32,156 nt of DNA from Clostridia bacterium (GTDB lineage Bacteria; Bacillota; Clostridia; UBA1381; UBA9506), in NCBI GenBank assembly GCA_017396465.1, contig JAFQLU010000069.1:1-32156 (forward strand). The letters are read 5' to 3'. Shown in pieces: positions 7,468-15,638 of this stretch. The position numbers were made by a program, and so were the translations under genes. Within the stretch, counting starts at the first letter, position 1. Every line of letters begins with the position of its first letter. Below the pieces are notes generated by a model. That model ran no database searches and was not told the origin of the DNA. It saw only the letters and a list, made by a program, of their open reading frames with translations.

Positions 7468-8469
7468 ATGATGAATCCATATATCGGTCATGGCCTGCAG
7501 CTGTCAGGCGTTGAAGAATTTCGTTTAACAGGCGGCAAGGGAGACGGTATGCGTATGCTGTCCGTAAGAAACGGCAAAGGCTTATCCTGCCTGATTTCCC
7601 TGGACCGTTGTGCAGACTTAATGCGCATTGAAATTGATGGCGTGAACATGGGATATTTTGCAGGCTGCGGTCATGTGCATCCGGCATACTATGAAAAGGA
7701 CGGTATTTCGTTCTTAAAATCCTTCACAGCAGGCTTTATGACAACCTGCGGCTTGACGGCTGTTGGCAGCCCCTGCGTGGATGAAGGCGAAGAACTGGGC
7801 CTGCACGGCACTGTTTCCAACATCCCTGCAGAAAACCATTCCTGGGAAGAAACAGACGATGAGATTATCATAAAAGCACAGATGAGAGATGCGTGTCTCT
7901 TCGGAAGAAGACTTCTGTTAAACCGTGTATATCGTATCTCTAAGGTAACAAATACCATCGCGCTGGACGACAGCGTTACAAACTTCGGTTCGGAAGAGTC
8001 TCCCGTGATGCTTCTGTATCATTGCAACATGGGTTATCCTCTGCTTTCGGAAAACTCCAAGGTGGTGATCCCTGCAGATTCCGTTCTGCCCAGAGGCGAA
8101 TATCCTGCTGATGCAGTTCCCAACTGCCTTAATATGGAGAAACCCCAGGTTGGTTACGAGGAGCAGTGCTTCTATCATGATGTGAAGACAAAGGACGGCA
8201 TTGCAAAATGCGGTATTTTCAATCCGGACGCAGGAAAAGGTCTGGTAATGTCCTTTGATAAGAGCACACTAGATTGCTTCACCGAGTGGAAAATGATGGG
8301 CGCATACGACTATGTATTAGGTCTTGAGCCCGGCAACTGCAGACCGGACGGCAGAGATGTGATGAGAAAAGAAGGTGTATTAAAATTTGTTGCCCCCGGC
8401 GAAAGCTATAAAACATCATTATCCTTTGATTTTAAACGGGACAAAGCATCCTTTGAAGGTGAATTCTAA
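7468..8469 (+). CDS. DUF4432 family, aldose 1-epimerase-like protein
   Basis: This 333-residue cytoplasmic protein matches the DUF4432 group of the galactose-mutarotase superfamily. Supporting features are an early segment with LISLDRCADLMRIEIDG, the central FGRRLLLNRVYRI, the family-like SVTNFGSEESPVMLLYHCNMGYPLL region with its histidine, and LEPGNCRPDGRD near the C-terminus. Superfamily members interconvert anomers of sugars or bind related sugars. The substrate here is unknown. Two adjacent ATG codons (7468 and 7471) follow AGAAGGAAAC, and the first is used here. The stop codon overlaps the start of the next gene by one base (TAATG), so the pair is probably translationally coupled. Together with the aldolase gene it suggests a sugar-catabolic unit. 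Confidence 0.8.
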   Translation: MMNPYIGHGLQLSGVEEFRLTGGKGDGMRMLSVRNGKGLSCLISLDRCADLMRIEIDGVNMGYFAGCGHVHPAYYEKDGISFLKSFTAGFMTTCGLTAVGSPCVDEGEELGLHGTVSNIPAENHSWEETDDEIIIKAQMRDACLFGRRLLLNRVYRISKVTNTIALDDSVTNFGSEESPVMLLYHCNMGYPLLSENSKVVIPADSVLPRGEYPADAVPNCLNMEKPQVGYEEQCFYHDVKTKDGIAKCGIFNPDAGKGLVMSFDKSTLDCFTEWKMMGAYDYVLGLEPGNCRPDGRDVMRKEGVLKFVAPGESYKTSLSFDFKRDKASFEGEF

Positions 8470-9620
8470 TGAAAAAACGGAGCATACTCGTTGTTGTGCT
8501 GACTGTCTTTATGTTGTTCGGATGTGTGCCAATCGATAAGGAAAACGGCATGACCGTGCGTGCGGAAGCGAGCAGTCTTTATACGCCAACGGTAAAAAAT
8601 ATGCTGGCAAACGCTTTTCTTCCCGTGGGGAAAGCTGTGTATGTATACGGTGGTGCGTGGAACGAAGAAGACACTGCGGCAGGTGTGGAGGCTATGACCT
8701 ACGGCATAAGCTCGCGGTGGGCAGAGTTTTACAACGCCCAAAGCAGTGCGTATAACTATCAGAATACACGGTATCAGATTCATGATGGATTGGATTGCAC
8801 CGGCTATGTGGGCTGGACCATGTATCAGCTATTCGGAAATAGCTACAGCGATATTGGATATGTGTATCAATCCAAGAAAATGGCATCGTCTTATGCTTCT
8901 CTGTTCGGCGGAACTTACACGCCGAAGGAGCAGGTGACAAAACGCGTATGCGGTGATGTGATGAGCTCCGGCGGCCATGCTTATATGGTTGTGGGGCAGT
9001 GCAGCGACGGAAGTGTGGTATTTTTGCACGCATCTCCTCCTGCGGTGAATCTGTGCGGAACGGCGGCACCGAACGGCAGAACAAACAGCGAAGCGGTAAA
9101 GCTTGCAACGCGTTACATGAAAACTTATTTTCCGGCGCATTACGGTAAGTTCCCTGACACATCACGAGGAAAAGCATATTTAACAGACTATAACCGGATG
9201 CAATGGCCGGAAAATGTGCTTCCCGACCCGGACGGATATCGGAATATGTCGGCAGAAGCTATTTTGGCAGATCTATTTGAAAACGTGAAAATCTACGCAA
9301 ACGGCGCGCGCCTCTTCAGTGATGCGGAGCCTTATATTGACGAGGGAACGACTTATGTTCCGTTAAGAGCAGTTTCGGAAAGCTTCGGCGCGGAGGTTAT
9401 CTGGAGTGAAGAAACCGGAACGGCAACCGTTCAGTGCGGCGGACACACGGTGATGATTAACGTCAGAAGAAACACCGTGGCGTTTGACGATGATCCCGAC
9501 AGCCGGATGTTTCAGATGAAAAACGACCGCATCACGGTTCCCATCCGTCTCGCGGCAGAGCTCTGCGGCTTTCAGGTGGAATGGGAAGGTGTTTCCAAAT
9601 CAGTATATCTGACGAAATGA
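8469..9620 (+). CDS. Exported NlpC/P60-type hydrolase with C-terminal stalk domain
   Basis: This is a 383-residue protein with a hydrophobic N-terminal export signal. Cys19 in MLFGC could be a lipobox, although Phe at -2 is unusual. Cleavage after AEA near residue 34 is the alternative. Residues 45-190 look like an NlpC/P60 cysteine peptidase fold: the nucleophile would be Cys110 in GLDCTGYVGW, the base His170 in SSGGHAYMVVG, with His187 in VFLHASP a possible third residue. Such enzymes cut peptidoglycan stem peptides. Residues 270-383 form a stalk domain of the copper amine oxidase N-terminal type (TYVPLRAVSESFGAEVIW and ITVPIRLAAELCGFQVEW), which is common in clostridial wall proteins. It overlaps the DUF4432 gene by one base. 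The link to sugar metabolism is unclear. Confidence 0.78.
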   Translation: MKKRSILVVVLTVFMLFGCVPIDKENGMTVRAEASSLYTPTVKNMLANAFLPVGKAVYVYGGAWNEEDTAAGVEAMTYGISSRWAEFYNAQSSAYNYQNTRYQIHDGLDCTGYVGWTMYQLFGNSYSDIGYVYQSKKMASSYASLFGGTYTPKEQVTKRVCGDVMSSGGHAYMVVGQCSDGSVVFLHASPPAVNLCGTAAPNGRTNSEAVKLATRYMKTYFPAHYGKFPDTSRGKAYLTDYNRMQWPENVLPDPDGYRNMSAEAILADLFENVKIYANGARLFSDAEPYIDEGTTYVPLRAVSESFGAEVIWSEETGTATVQCGGHTVMINVRRNTVAFDDDPDSRMFQMKNDRITVPIRLAAELCGFQVEWEGVSKSVYLTK

Positions 9621-9685
9621 TGGAAAAGCTCCGGAGAAATCTTTTGTGTTTATCCCCGGAAGCTGAACTGAATCAAAAACAAAAA

Positions 9686-9714
9686 AACCTCTCTTGAGAA
9701 TAGAGAGGTTTTTT
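9686..9714 (+). terminator. Intrinsic terminator after the NlpC/P60 gene
   Basis: AACCTCTCT (9686-9694) pairs perfectly with AGAGAGGTT (9702-9710). The loop is TGAGAAT and the T run continues to 9714. An A run upstream could let it work in the opposite direction as well. Confidence 0.93.
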
Positions 9715-9726
9715 CTTGCGTATGGG

Positions 9727-9755
9727 TTGACTTTTATCCCGGATTTCCGTATAAT
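9727..9755 (+). promoter_or_regulatory. Sigma-A promoter for the MATE operon
   Basis: TTGACT (9727-9732), a 17-base spacer and TATAAT (9750-9755) are near-perfect consensus. It lies 31 bases before the GTG start of the transporter and directly after the preceding terminator. Confidence 0.92.
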
Positions 9756-9786
9756 ACAGATGGAATAAATTTTTTGGAGGTATCTC

Positions 9787-11235
9787 GTGTTACAAAAATT
9801 GTTTGGAGATAAAAAATTCTGGGGTTCCATGCTGACGCTGGCAATCCCCATTGCAATACAGAATTTGCTGACCAGCTCGTTCACTTTGATTGACACCTTG
9901 ATGGTGGGGCAGCTGGGTGATGTCAGCCTTGCGGCGGTAGGTATGGCGGGGCAGTGGAGCTGGCTTCTGAATATGGTGATTTTCGGCATCTGCTCCGGCG
10001 CGTCTGTGTTCTTTGCCCAGTATTTTGGTGACGGAAACAAAAAAGGGTTTTTGCATACTTACGGATTAGCACTTTTTTCCGGCCTTGCCGTGGCAATTGT
10101 GTTTCTTTTGGTCGGTTTTTTCGCTCCCGGGGCGGTCATCAGCATTTTTAACCGTGACCCTGCTGTTCTGGAAGCAGGTATCAGCTATTTAAAGATTGCG
10201 GTATTTTCCTATCCTGCCATTATGGTGAACATGCTGATTAACATTGTGCTTCGCTCCACAGAACGCGTGAAGCTTCCAATGGTTGTTGCTTTTTTCACCA
10301 CTATCTTAAACGCATTTTTAGACTACGGTCTTATTTTTGGCGCGTTCGGTTTGCCGGAACTGGGTATCCGCGGTGCGGCAATTGCAACGGTGATTTCTGC
10401 ATGGTCCGGTCCTGTGATTATCTTTGTGGTAACGGCATTTCTGCAGGACGATATTTTCTTTGCACCCATCCGTGAAATGCTGGGGTTTAACAAAGAATTT
10501 GTAAAAGATTTTTTCAAACGCGCTCTTCCCGTGGTGTTTAATGAAACCTTGTGGGGCTTGGGCACGGTGGTATATAACATCATTTTCGGTAATCTGGGTT
10601 ATGAATACACAGCGGCTATTTCTATTTTAAGAACCTTTGAAAATATCGCCTTCGCTTTCTTTGTAGGCTTAAACAATGCGGCATGCGTTATGATTGGTCA
10701 GGATATCGGAAGTGGCGAAACGAAAGAAGGCGTGAATAAAGCGGCGCGTTTTATGGTGCTTGTACCTGCGGCAGGCCTGTTTGCAGGTGCGCTGATTGCT
10801 TTGTTCCGTGAACAGCTAATCGGCATATTCAATATGGGTGGCACAATTTCCCGAACAACGCTTGAAGCGGCGCGGGGGATTATGCTGGTGTATGCGATAG
10901 AGCTTGCAGTGCGAAATATTCCCTATGTTGCCATTGTTGGCGTGTTCCGCTCCGGCGGCGATACGAAAAAAGGTATGAAATATGACCTTTTAAGCTTGTG
11001 GTGCATTTCTGTTCCGGCAACAATCCTTGCGGCGTTTGTTCTGAAGCTTCCTTTTGTGGCAGTATTTGCCTGCAGCTATATCTGCGAAGATTACCTGAAA
11101 TCATTTTTATGTATCAAATATTTTAGAACAAGAAGATGGATTCAGCCGGTTACGGAAAACGGCAAGAAGGGCTTAGAAAGCTATCTTCTGGAAGAGAAGG
11201 AGAGAAAAGAACATGGTAAACGAAAGACTGCGTAA
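9787..11235 (+). CDS. MATE-family multidrug/cation antiporter
   Basis: This is a 482-residue integral membrane protein with about twelve hydrophobic segments in two similar halves. The first half opens with the family-like AIPIAIQNLLTSSFTLIDTLMVG and LAAVGMAGQ. The second half repeats the pattern from about RALPVVFNETLWGLG. MATE proteins export drugs, toxic cations or metabolites in exchange for sodium ions or protons. The start is GTG, with TTGGAGG about 6 bases upstream. The last 23 bases overlap the esterase gene in another frame, so the two are almost certainly co-transcribed. The substrate cannot be predicted, but the operon partners suggest export or detoxification linked to a plant-derived compound. 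Confidence 0.93.
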   Translation: MLQKLFGDKKFWGSMLTLAIPIAIQNLLTSSFTLIDTLMVGQLGDVSLAAVGMAGQWSWLLNMVIFGICSGASVFFAQYFGDGNKKGFLHTYGLALFSGLAVAIVFLLVGFFAPGAVISIFNRDPAVLEAGISYLKIAVFSYPAIMVNMLINIVLRSTERVKLPMVVAFFTTILNAFLDYGLIFGAFGLPELGIRGAAIATVISAWSGPVIIFVVTAFLQDDIFFAPIREMLGFNKEFVKDFFKRALPVVFNETLWGLGTVVYNIIFGNLGYEYTAAISILRTFENIAFAFFVGLNNAACVMIGQDIGSGETKEGVNKAARFMVLVPAAGLFAGALIALFREQLIGIFNMGGTISRTTLEAARGIMLVYAIELAVRNIPYVAIVGVFRSGGDTKKGMKYDLLSLWCISVPATILAAFVLKLPFVAVFACSYICEDYLKSFLCIKYFRTRRWIQPVTENGKKGLESYLLEEKERKEHGKRKTA

Positions 11236-12274
11236 GATTACCCCTCCTGCATTTCCCTTTGGAAATACAATGGAGGAAACAAAACAGAATATGCTGGATG
11301 TTTTACTGACGGAAGAATACGGCTTTCTTCCCAATCGGGAAACGGCACTTTCCTGGGAAGTGAATAAAGAGGAACCCACATTTGCGGCAGGAAAGGCAAC
11401 GCTTTACCGCATGACAATGCATGCGACATTCCCTACGGGAACCTTTTCCTTTCCCTTTGTTTCCGTGATTCCCAAGAACAAAGGAAACATTCCGTTTTTT
11501 GTGCATATCAATTTCCGCCCGGATGTGCCGGACAAATATCAGCCCACAGAAGAGCTGGTGGACAACGGTTATGCAGTAATTTCCTTCTGCCATAAAGATG
11601 TAACTTCGGATGACGGAGACTTTGGAAACGGCGTGGCACCTTTTATTTTAGGTGCAACCGAACAGCAAACAGACACAGACTGCGGCAAAATTGCCATGTG
11701 GTCCTGGGCGGCATCCAAGATCATGGACTATGCCGAAACCATTCCGGAGCTGGATAAATCAAGAGCAACAGTAGTGGGTCACTCCCGTCTTGGAAAAACT
11801 GCGCTTCTGACCGGTGCGCAGGATTCCCGATTTTCTTTGGTGATTTCCAACGATTCCGGCTGCAGCGGCGCGGCGGTAACCCGCGGCAAGCAGGGCGAGA
11901 CAATTGAAGTTATCACACGAGTGTTTCCCTATTGGTTCTGTAGAAACTATCGGAAATACAGCGGAAAACACGAAGCGCTTCCTTTTGATCAGCATTGGCT
12001 GATTGCGGCAAGCTTACCTGCACGCATCTGCATCGGTAGTGCAGAAGAAGATTTATGGGCAGACCCCGAAGCGGAATTTTTATCCTGCGTGCTGGCGGAA
12101 GAGTATGGAAAGCATTTTGGCTTAAAGGTATTTCCCGAAGTGACAGAATTTCCCAAAACGGGCGACCGCTTTGCAGGAAATATGGCGTGCTATCATGTTC
12201 GCTCCGGCTGTCACTTTTTCAGCAGAACAGACTGGCTTTCCTACATGGCATTTGAGAAGATGGGCAGAGAATGA
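11213..12274 (+). CDS. CE15-like glucuronoyl esterase, no signal peptide
   Basis: This is a 353-residue alpha/beta hydrolase. The nucleophile elbow GHSRLGKTAL places Ser191 and Arg192 as in carbohydrate esterase family 15. Downstream blocks also fit that family: VFPYWFCRNYRKY, LPFDQHWLIA, the acidic residue region near WADPEAEF (Asp284), and the catalytic His334 in SGCHFFSRTDW. CE15 enzymes cleave ester bonds between glucuronate on xylan and lignin alcohols. Most described bacterial members are exported, but this one starts MVNERLRKI without a signal peptide and should be cytoplasmic. AAGGAG precedes the ATG. The start overlaps the MATE gene by 23 bases and the stop overlaps the next ATG by 4 bases. 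It may act on imported esters rather than on intact plant wall. Confidence 0.85.
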   Translation: MVNERLRKITPPAFPFGNTMEETKQNMLDVLLTEEYGFLPNRETALSWEVNKEEPTFAAGKATLYRMTMHATFPTGTFSFPFVSVIPKNKGNIPFFVHINFRPDVPDKYQPTEELVDNGYAVISFCHKDVTSDDGDFGNGVAPFILGATEQQTDTDCGKIAMWSWAASKIMDYAETIPELDKSRATVVGHSRLGKTALLTGAQDSRFSLVISNDSGCSGAAVTRGKQGETIEVITRVFPYWFCRNYRKYSGKHEALPFDQHWLIAASLPARICIGSAEEDLWADPEAEFLSCVLAEEYGKHFGLKVFPEVTEFPKTGDRFAGNMACYHVRSGCHFFSRTDWLSYMAFEKMGRE

Positions 12275-12597
12275 ACACATTTGAGAAGATATACGAAATC
12301 ATTAACAAAATCCCGGCGGGTCAGGTGGCAACCTATGGGCAGATAGCGGCTCTGGCAGGCTATCCCAGAAACGCCCGCGTGGTGGGGTATGCTTTGCACG
12401 GACTTCGGGATATGACTGTTCCGTGGCACCGCGTGGTGGCGAAAAACGGCGTTTTGAATATGCGCTGCTGCACCGACGGAACCCTCAATATCCAGCGGAT
12501 TCTGCTGGATATTGAGGGTGTTTCCTTCACCCCGGACGGTCGGGTAGATTTAGAAAAACATTCTTTCAAACCTGTTGACATATTTGCGGATATGTGA
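12271..12597 (+). CDS. Alkyltransferase-like (ATL) DNA repair protein
   Basis: This is a 108-residue protein resembling the DNA-binding domain of O6-methylguanine-DNA methyltransferase. It shows IPAGQVATYGQIAALAGYPRNARVVGYAL, with the helix-turn-helix and the Arg finger region, then VPWHRVV. In the true methyltransferase the motif is PCHRV and the Cys accepts the alkyl group. Here Trp52 stands in that position, the usual mark of ATL proteins. These bind bulky or small O6-alkylguanine lesions and hand them to nucleotide excision repair. The start ATG overlaps the esterase stop (ATGA). The last bases of this gene contain the promoter of the pyr operon. Confidence 0.92.
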   Translation: MNTFEKIYEIINKIPAGQVATYGQIAALAGYPRNARVVGYALHGLRDMTVPWHRVVAKNGVLNMRCCTDGTLNIQRILLDIEGVSFTPDGRVDLEKHSFKPVDIFADM

Positions 12598-12603
12598 TAT
12601 AAT
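12575..12603 (+). promoter_or_regulatory. Consensus sigma-A promoter for the pyr operon
   Basis: TTGACA (12575-12580), a 17-base spacer and TATAAT (12598-12603) match the consensus exactly. The -35 box and spacer lie inside the end of the ATL gene. Transcription should start near 12610, about 180 bases before pyrC. Confidence 0.95.
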
Positions 12604-12652
12604 TCTATAGAATATGTGTGGTACGCAAATGCCAACAAGGTGAATAAAGAAA

Positions 12653-12673
12653 GCAGGCGGGAAGTTAGCCTGC
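12653..12673 (+). promoter_or_regulatory. Upstream hairpin in the pyr leader
   Basis: GCAGGC (12653-12658) pairs with GCCTGC (12668-12673) around a 9-base purine-rich loop. It lies 15 bases before the leader terminator and could be part of an antiterminator or a protein- or ligand-binding site. It does not contain the PyrR loop pattern I know from Bacillus. Confidence 0.5.
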
Positions 12674-12688
12674 AAGAAATGGAGCTTG

Positions 12689-12720
12689 AAAGCCTTGTCG
12701 GAAGCGATAAGGCTTTTTAT
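12689..12720 (+). terminator. Leader terminator (attenuator) before pyrC
   Basis: AAAGCCTTGTCG (12689-12700) pairs with CGATAAGGCTTT (12705-12716) with one G-U pair. The tetraloop is GAAG and the T-rich tail runs TTTTTATTTTTA. It stands between a very strong promoter and pyrC, so operon expression must depend on read-through. That fits attenuation by pyrimidine supply. Confidence 0.85.
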
Positions 12721-12790
12721 TTTTACTTTCAGAAAGCTTTGGATTTATCTGTACGCGTATCCGAAAAAGCAAAGAAAGGCAGGAAACACT

Positions 12791-14005
12791 GTGACATATT
12801 TGCTAAAGGGTGTAACCGCCGGGGTAAGCGGCGAGAAGAACCCCGTAATTATCGGCGAGAAACCAACAGAAATTCAAATATTAGACATGGAGGGCTGTGT
12901 AGCTCTGCCGGCGTTTTGCGATGTGCATGTGCATTTCAGAGAACCCGGCTTTTCCTATAAGGAAACCATGAAAAGCGGCATGGCTGCTGCGGCACACGGG
13001 GGCTATACCGATGTGTGCACCATGCCCAACGTCAGTCCTGCTCCCGACACAAAGGCGCATCTGGAAGAACAGCTGAAGTGCTTGGGGCATAATCCGAAAA
13101 TCCGTGTTCTGCCTTATGGCACCATCACCATGGAACGGGCAGGAATGGTGCTTTCGGATATGGAAGGCATGAAAGACTGCGCCATTGCCTTTTCTGATGA
13201 CGGAAGCGGCATTCAGGAAGAAAGCCTTATGCTTGCAGCAATGGAAGAAGCGAAAAGATTAGGCAAAATCATTTGTGCTCATTGTGAGGACAATGCACTT
13301 CTGCGTGGCGGCTATATTCACGACGGCGAATATGCCAAAGCTAACGGTCACCGCGGCATCTGCTCCGAAAGTGAATTCGGGCAGATTGCAAGAGATTTGG
13401 AGCTGGTGAAAAAAACGGGCTGTGCTTATCATGTGTGCCACATTTCCACCAAGGAAAGTGTGGAGCTGATTCGCAAAGCAAAAGCGGAAGGGCTGGATGT
13501 GACCTGCGAAACCGGTCCTCATTATCTGGTGCTTTCCGATAAAGACCTGCAGGAGGACGGAAGATTCAAAATGAACCCGCCTCTTCGGTCGGAAGAAGAT
13601 AAAAAGGCACTCATTGAGGGCATCTTAGACGGCACCATCGACATGATTGCCACAGACCATGCACCGCACAGCGCAGAGGAAAAAGGCAAGGGCCTGGAAA
13701 AAAGCGCCATGGGTGTGGTTGGTTTAGAAACGGCGTTTGCCGTGATGTATACGCATTTCGTAAAAACCGGTATTCTGACGATGGAAAAGCTGGTGGAGCT
13801 GATGAGCATCAACCCCAGAAAGCGGTTCGGAATCGAAATGCACGCAGGTGATGTTGCCGTATTCAATATAAAAGACGAATACACCGTTGATCCCAAGGAC
13901 TTTAAGAGCATGGGCAAAAGCTCACCCTTTACGGGGATGCAGGTGTTCGGCAGATGCGTGGCAACCTTCTGCAACGGAAAAATGGTTTGGAGGGAACAGG
14001 CTTGA
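12791..14005 (+). CDS. pyrC: Dihydroorotase, type I
   Basis: The enzyme closes carbamoyl-aspartate to dihydroorotate, the third step of UMP synthesis. The 404-residue form from GTG at 12791 fits the family length. The upstream in-frame ATG at 12686 would put the leader terminator inside the coding region and adds a non-homologous segment. AGGAAA sits about 6 bases upstream of the GTG. Visible metal-site motifs are DVHVHFREPG (His46, His48), FSDDGSG with the Asp that bridges metals in type I enzymes, ICAHCED, CHISTKES, and IATDHAPH. NPPLRSEEDK is the typical substrate-loop segment. It is the first gene of the pyr operon and its stop overlaps the TTG start of pyrK by 4 bases. Confidence 0.95.
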   Translation: MTYLLKGVTAGVSGEKNPVIIGEKPTEIQILDMEGCVALPAFCDVHVHFREPGFSYKETMKSGMAAAAHGGYTDVCTMPNVSPAPDTKAHLEEQLKCLGHNPKIRVLPYGTITMERAGMVLSDMEGMKDCAIAFSDDGSGIQEESLMLAAMEEAKRLGKIICAHCEDNALLRGGYIHDGEYAKANGHRGICSESEFGQIARDLELVKKTGCAYHVCHISTKESVELIRKAKAEGLDVTCETGPHYLVLSDKDLQEDGRFKMNPPLRSEEDKKALIEGILDGTIDMIATDHAPHSAEEKGKGLEKSAMGVVGLETAFAVMYTHFVKTGILTMEKLVELMSINPRKRFGIEMHAGDVAVFNIKDEYTVDPKDFKSMGKSSPFTGMQVFGRCVATFCNGKMVWREQA

Positions 14006-14733
14006 TTCAGACAGTTTACACAATCAAAGAAAATAAACGGCTGACAGAAACCGTTTATAAAATGGTTCTTGCGGGAGATACCTCCTCCTTCACGGCTCCC
14101 GGTCAGTTCATTAATATTAAATTAGACGGATTTTATCTGCGCCGTCCCATCTCGGTTTGCGATTGGGAAGAAAACCTGCTCACCATCGTATATAAGGTGG
14201 TAGGAAAAGGCACAGAGGTGATGGCAGAGCTTAAGGAAGGAACACTTCTGAATTGTTTGGTTGGCTTAGGAAATGGCTTTAACCCCGAAAAGAGCGGAGA
14301 AAAACCACTGTTGATCGGTGGTGGTGTTGGCGTGCCTCCTATGTATGGCTTATGCAAAGAGCTTATCAAGCAGGGCAAAAAGCCGACGGTAATTTTAGGC
14401 TTTAACACCAAAGACGAAATCTTCTTAGAGGATGATTTTAAAGCGCTGGGCGCTGAAGTTTATGTCACCACGGTTGACGGAAGCTACGGCGTGAAAGGCT
14501 TTGTAACAGATGCTATGAAGAATTTAGATTACACATACTTTTACACCTGCGGTCCCATGCCCATGTTCAAAGCAATTGAGAACACGGCGGTGACCTCCGG
14601 TCAGTATAGCTTCGAGGAACGCATGGGATGCGGTTTCGGTGCATGCATGGGTTGTTCCTGCAAAACAAAATATGGTAACAAACGAATCTGCAAAGACGGC
14701 CCCGTATTGGAAAGGGAGGAAATCATATGGTAA
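14002..14733 (+). CDS. pyrK: Dihydroorotate dehydrogenase B, electron-transfer subunit
   Basis: This is a 243-residue flavin/iron-sulfur protein that passes electrons from dihydroorotate oxidation in PyrD to NAD. The FAD-binding motif RRPISV is near residue 50. The nucleotide-binding segment IGGGVGVPPMYGL follows. The [2Fe-2S] ligands lie in the C-terminal cluster CGFGACMGCSC and a later Cys in KRICKDGPVL. The start is TTG at 14002, supported by GGAGGG (13989-13994) 7 bases upstream and by the TTGA overlap with the pyrC stop. The longer frame from 13954 would overlap pyrC further and lacks such a site. The end overlaps pyrD by 7 bases, fitting tight coupling of the two subunits. Confidence 0.95.
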   Translation: MIQTVYTIKENKRLTETVYKMVLAGDTSSFTAPGQFINIKLDGFYLRRPISVCDWEENLLTIVYKVVGKGTEVMAELKEGTLLNCLVGLGNGFNPEKSGEKPLLIGGGVGVPPMYGLCKELIKQGKKPTVILGFNTKDEIFLEDDFKALGAEVYVTTVDGSYGVKGFVTDAMKNLDYTYFYTCGPMPMFKAIENTAVTSGQYSFEERMGCGFGACMGCSCKTKYGNKRICKDGPVLEREEIIW

Positions 14734-15638
14734 ACACAAAAGTAACCTTAAGCGGCATCGAACTGGATAATCCTGTGATTCCTGCCAGCGGCACCTTTGG
14801 CTTTGGCTATGAATTTGCAGAAATTTATGATATCAACGAGTTGGGAACTTTTTCGTTCAAGGGAACTACCAAGGATCCCAGATTCGGAAATCCCACGCCC
14901 AGAATCGCAGAGTGTACTGCCGGCATGATTAACTCTGTCGGTCTGCAGAATCCCGGTGTGGAAAAGGTGATTGAAGAAGAGCTTCCGAAGCTTGCCAAGT
15001 GCTTCCGCAAAAAAGTCATGGCAAATGTTTCGGGTTTTTCGATAGACGAATATGCCTACACCTGCGAAAAACTGGATAAAGAAGATCAGGTTGGCTGGCT
15101 GGAAGTAAATGTGTCCTGCCCCAATGTCCATAACGGCGGCATGAGCTTCGGCACGTCCACAGAAGCAGTAAAAGATGTGGTAAAAGCCGTAAAGAGCGTT
15201 ACCACAAAGCCGGTTTACATGAAGCTTTCGCCCAATGTTACCGACATTGTATCTATCGCAAAGGCGTGCGAGGATGCAGGTGCAGACGGCATCAGCATGA
15301 TTAACACTCTTTTAGGCATGCGCATTGACCTGAAAACCAAAAAGCCGGTTGTGGCAAATAAAATGGGCGGATTTTCCGGCAGTGCCATTCTGCCTGTTGC
15401 GGTTCGCATGGTATATCAGGTATATGAAGCAGTAAAAATCCCCATCATCGGTATGGGCGGTATTACAACGGCGGAGGACGTCATCGAAATGATGCTTGCC
15501 GGTGCAACGGCGGTTCAGGTCGGCGCGGCAAACTTAATTGATCCTTTTGCCAGCAAGAACATCATTGACGATTTGCCCCGCGTAATGAAAAAATACGGTA
15601 TAGAAAAATTAACAGATATCATAGGAGGAGCACACTAA
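14727..15638 (+). CDS. pyrD: Dihydroorotate dehydrogenase B, catalytic subunit (class 1B)
   Basis: This 303-residue FMN TIM-barrel protein oxidises dihydroorotate to orotate using PyrK to reach NAD. Family signatures include [20 protein letters not shown], the catalytic Cys131 in [12 protein letters not shown] (class 1 enzymes use Cys), [10 protein letters not shown], and the FMN-phosphate region [30 protein letters not shown] precedes the ATG. The pyrK neighbour confirms the NAD-linked 1B type rather than the fumarate-linked 1A or membrane class 2. It shares one base with pyrF (TAATG). Confidence 0.97.
   Translation: MVNTKVTLSGIELDNPVIPASGTFGFGYEFAEIYDINELGTFSFKGTTKDPRFGNPTPRIAECTAGMINSVGLQNPGVEKVIEEELPKLAKCFRKKVMANVSGFSIDEYAYTCEKLDKEDQVGWLEVNVSCPNVHNGGMSFGTSTEAVKDVVKAVKSVTTKPVYMKLSPNVTDIVSIAKACEDAGADGISMINTLLGMRIDLKTKKPVVANKMGGFSGSAILPVAVRMVYQVYEAVKIPIIGMGGITTAEDVIEMMLAGATAVQVGAANLIDPFASKNIIDDLPRVMKKYGIEKLTDIIGGAH

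Noticed and set aside
12604-12680. Known riboswitch (c-di-GMP, THF, purine) in the pyr leader
   Set aside because: Only short fragments such as ACGCAAA match. The conserved cores are absent.
12686-12790. Longer pyrC starting at ATG 12686
   Set aside because: It would place the leader terminator inside the coding sequence and adds residues foreign to dihydroorotases.
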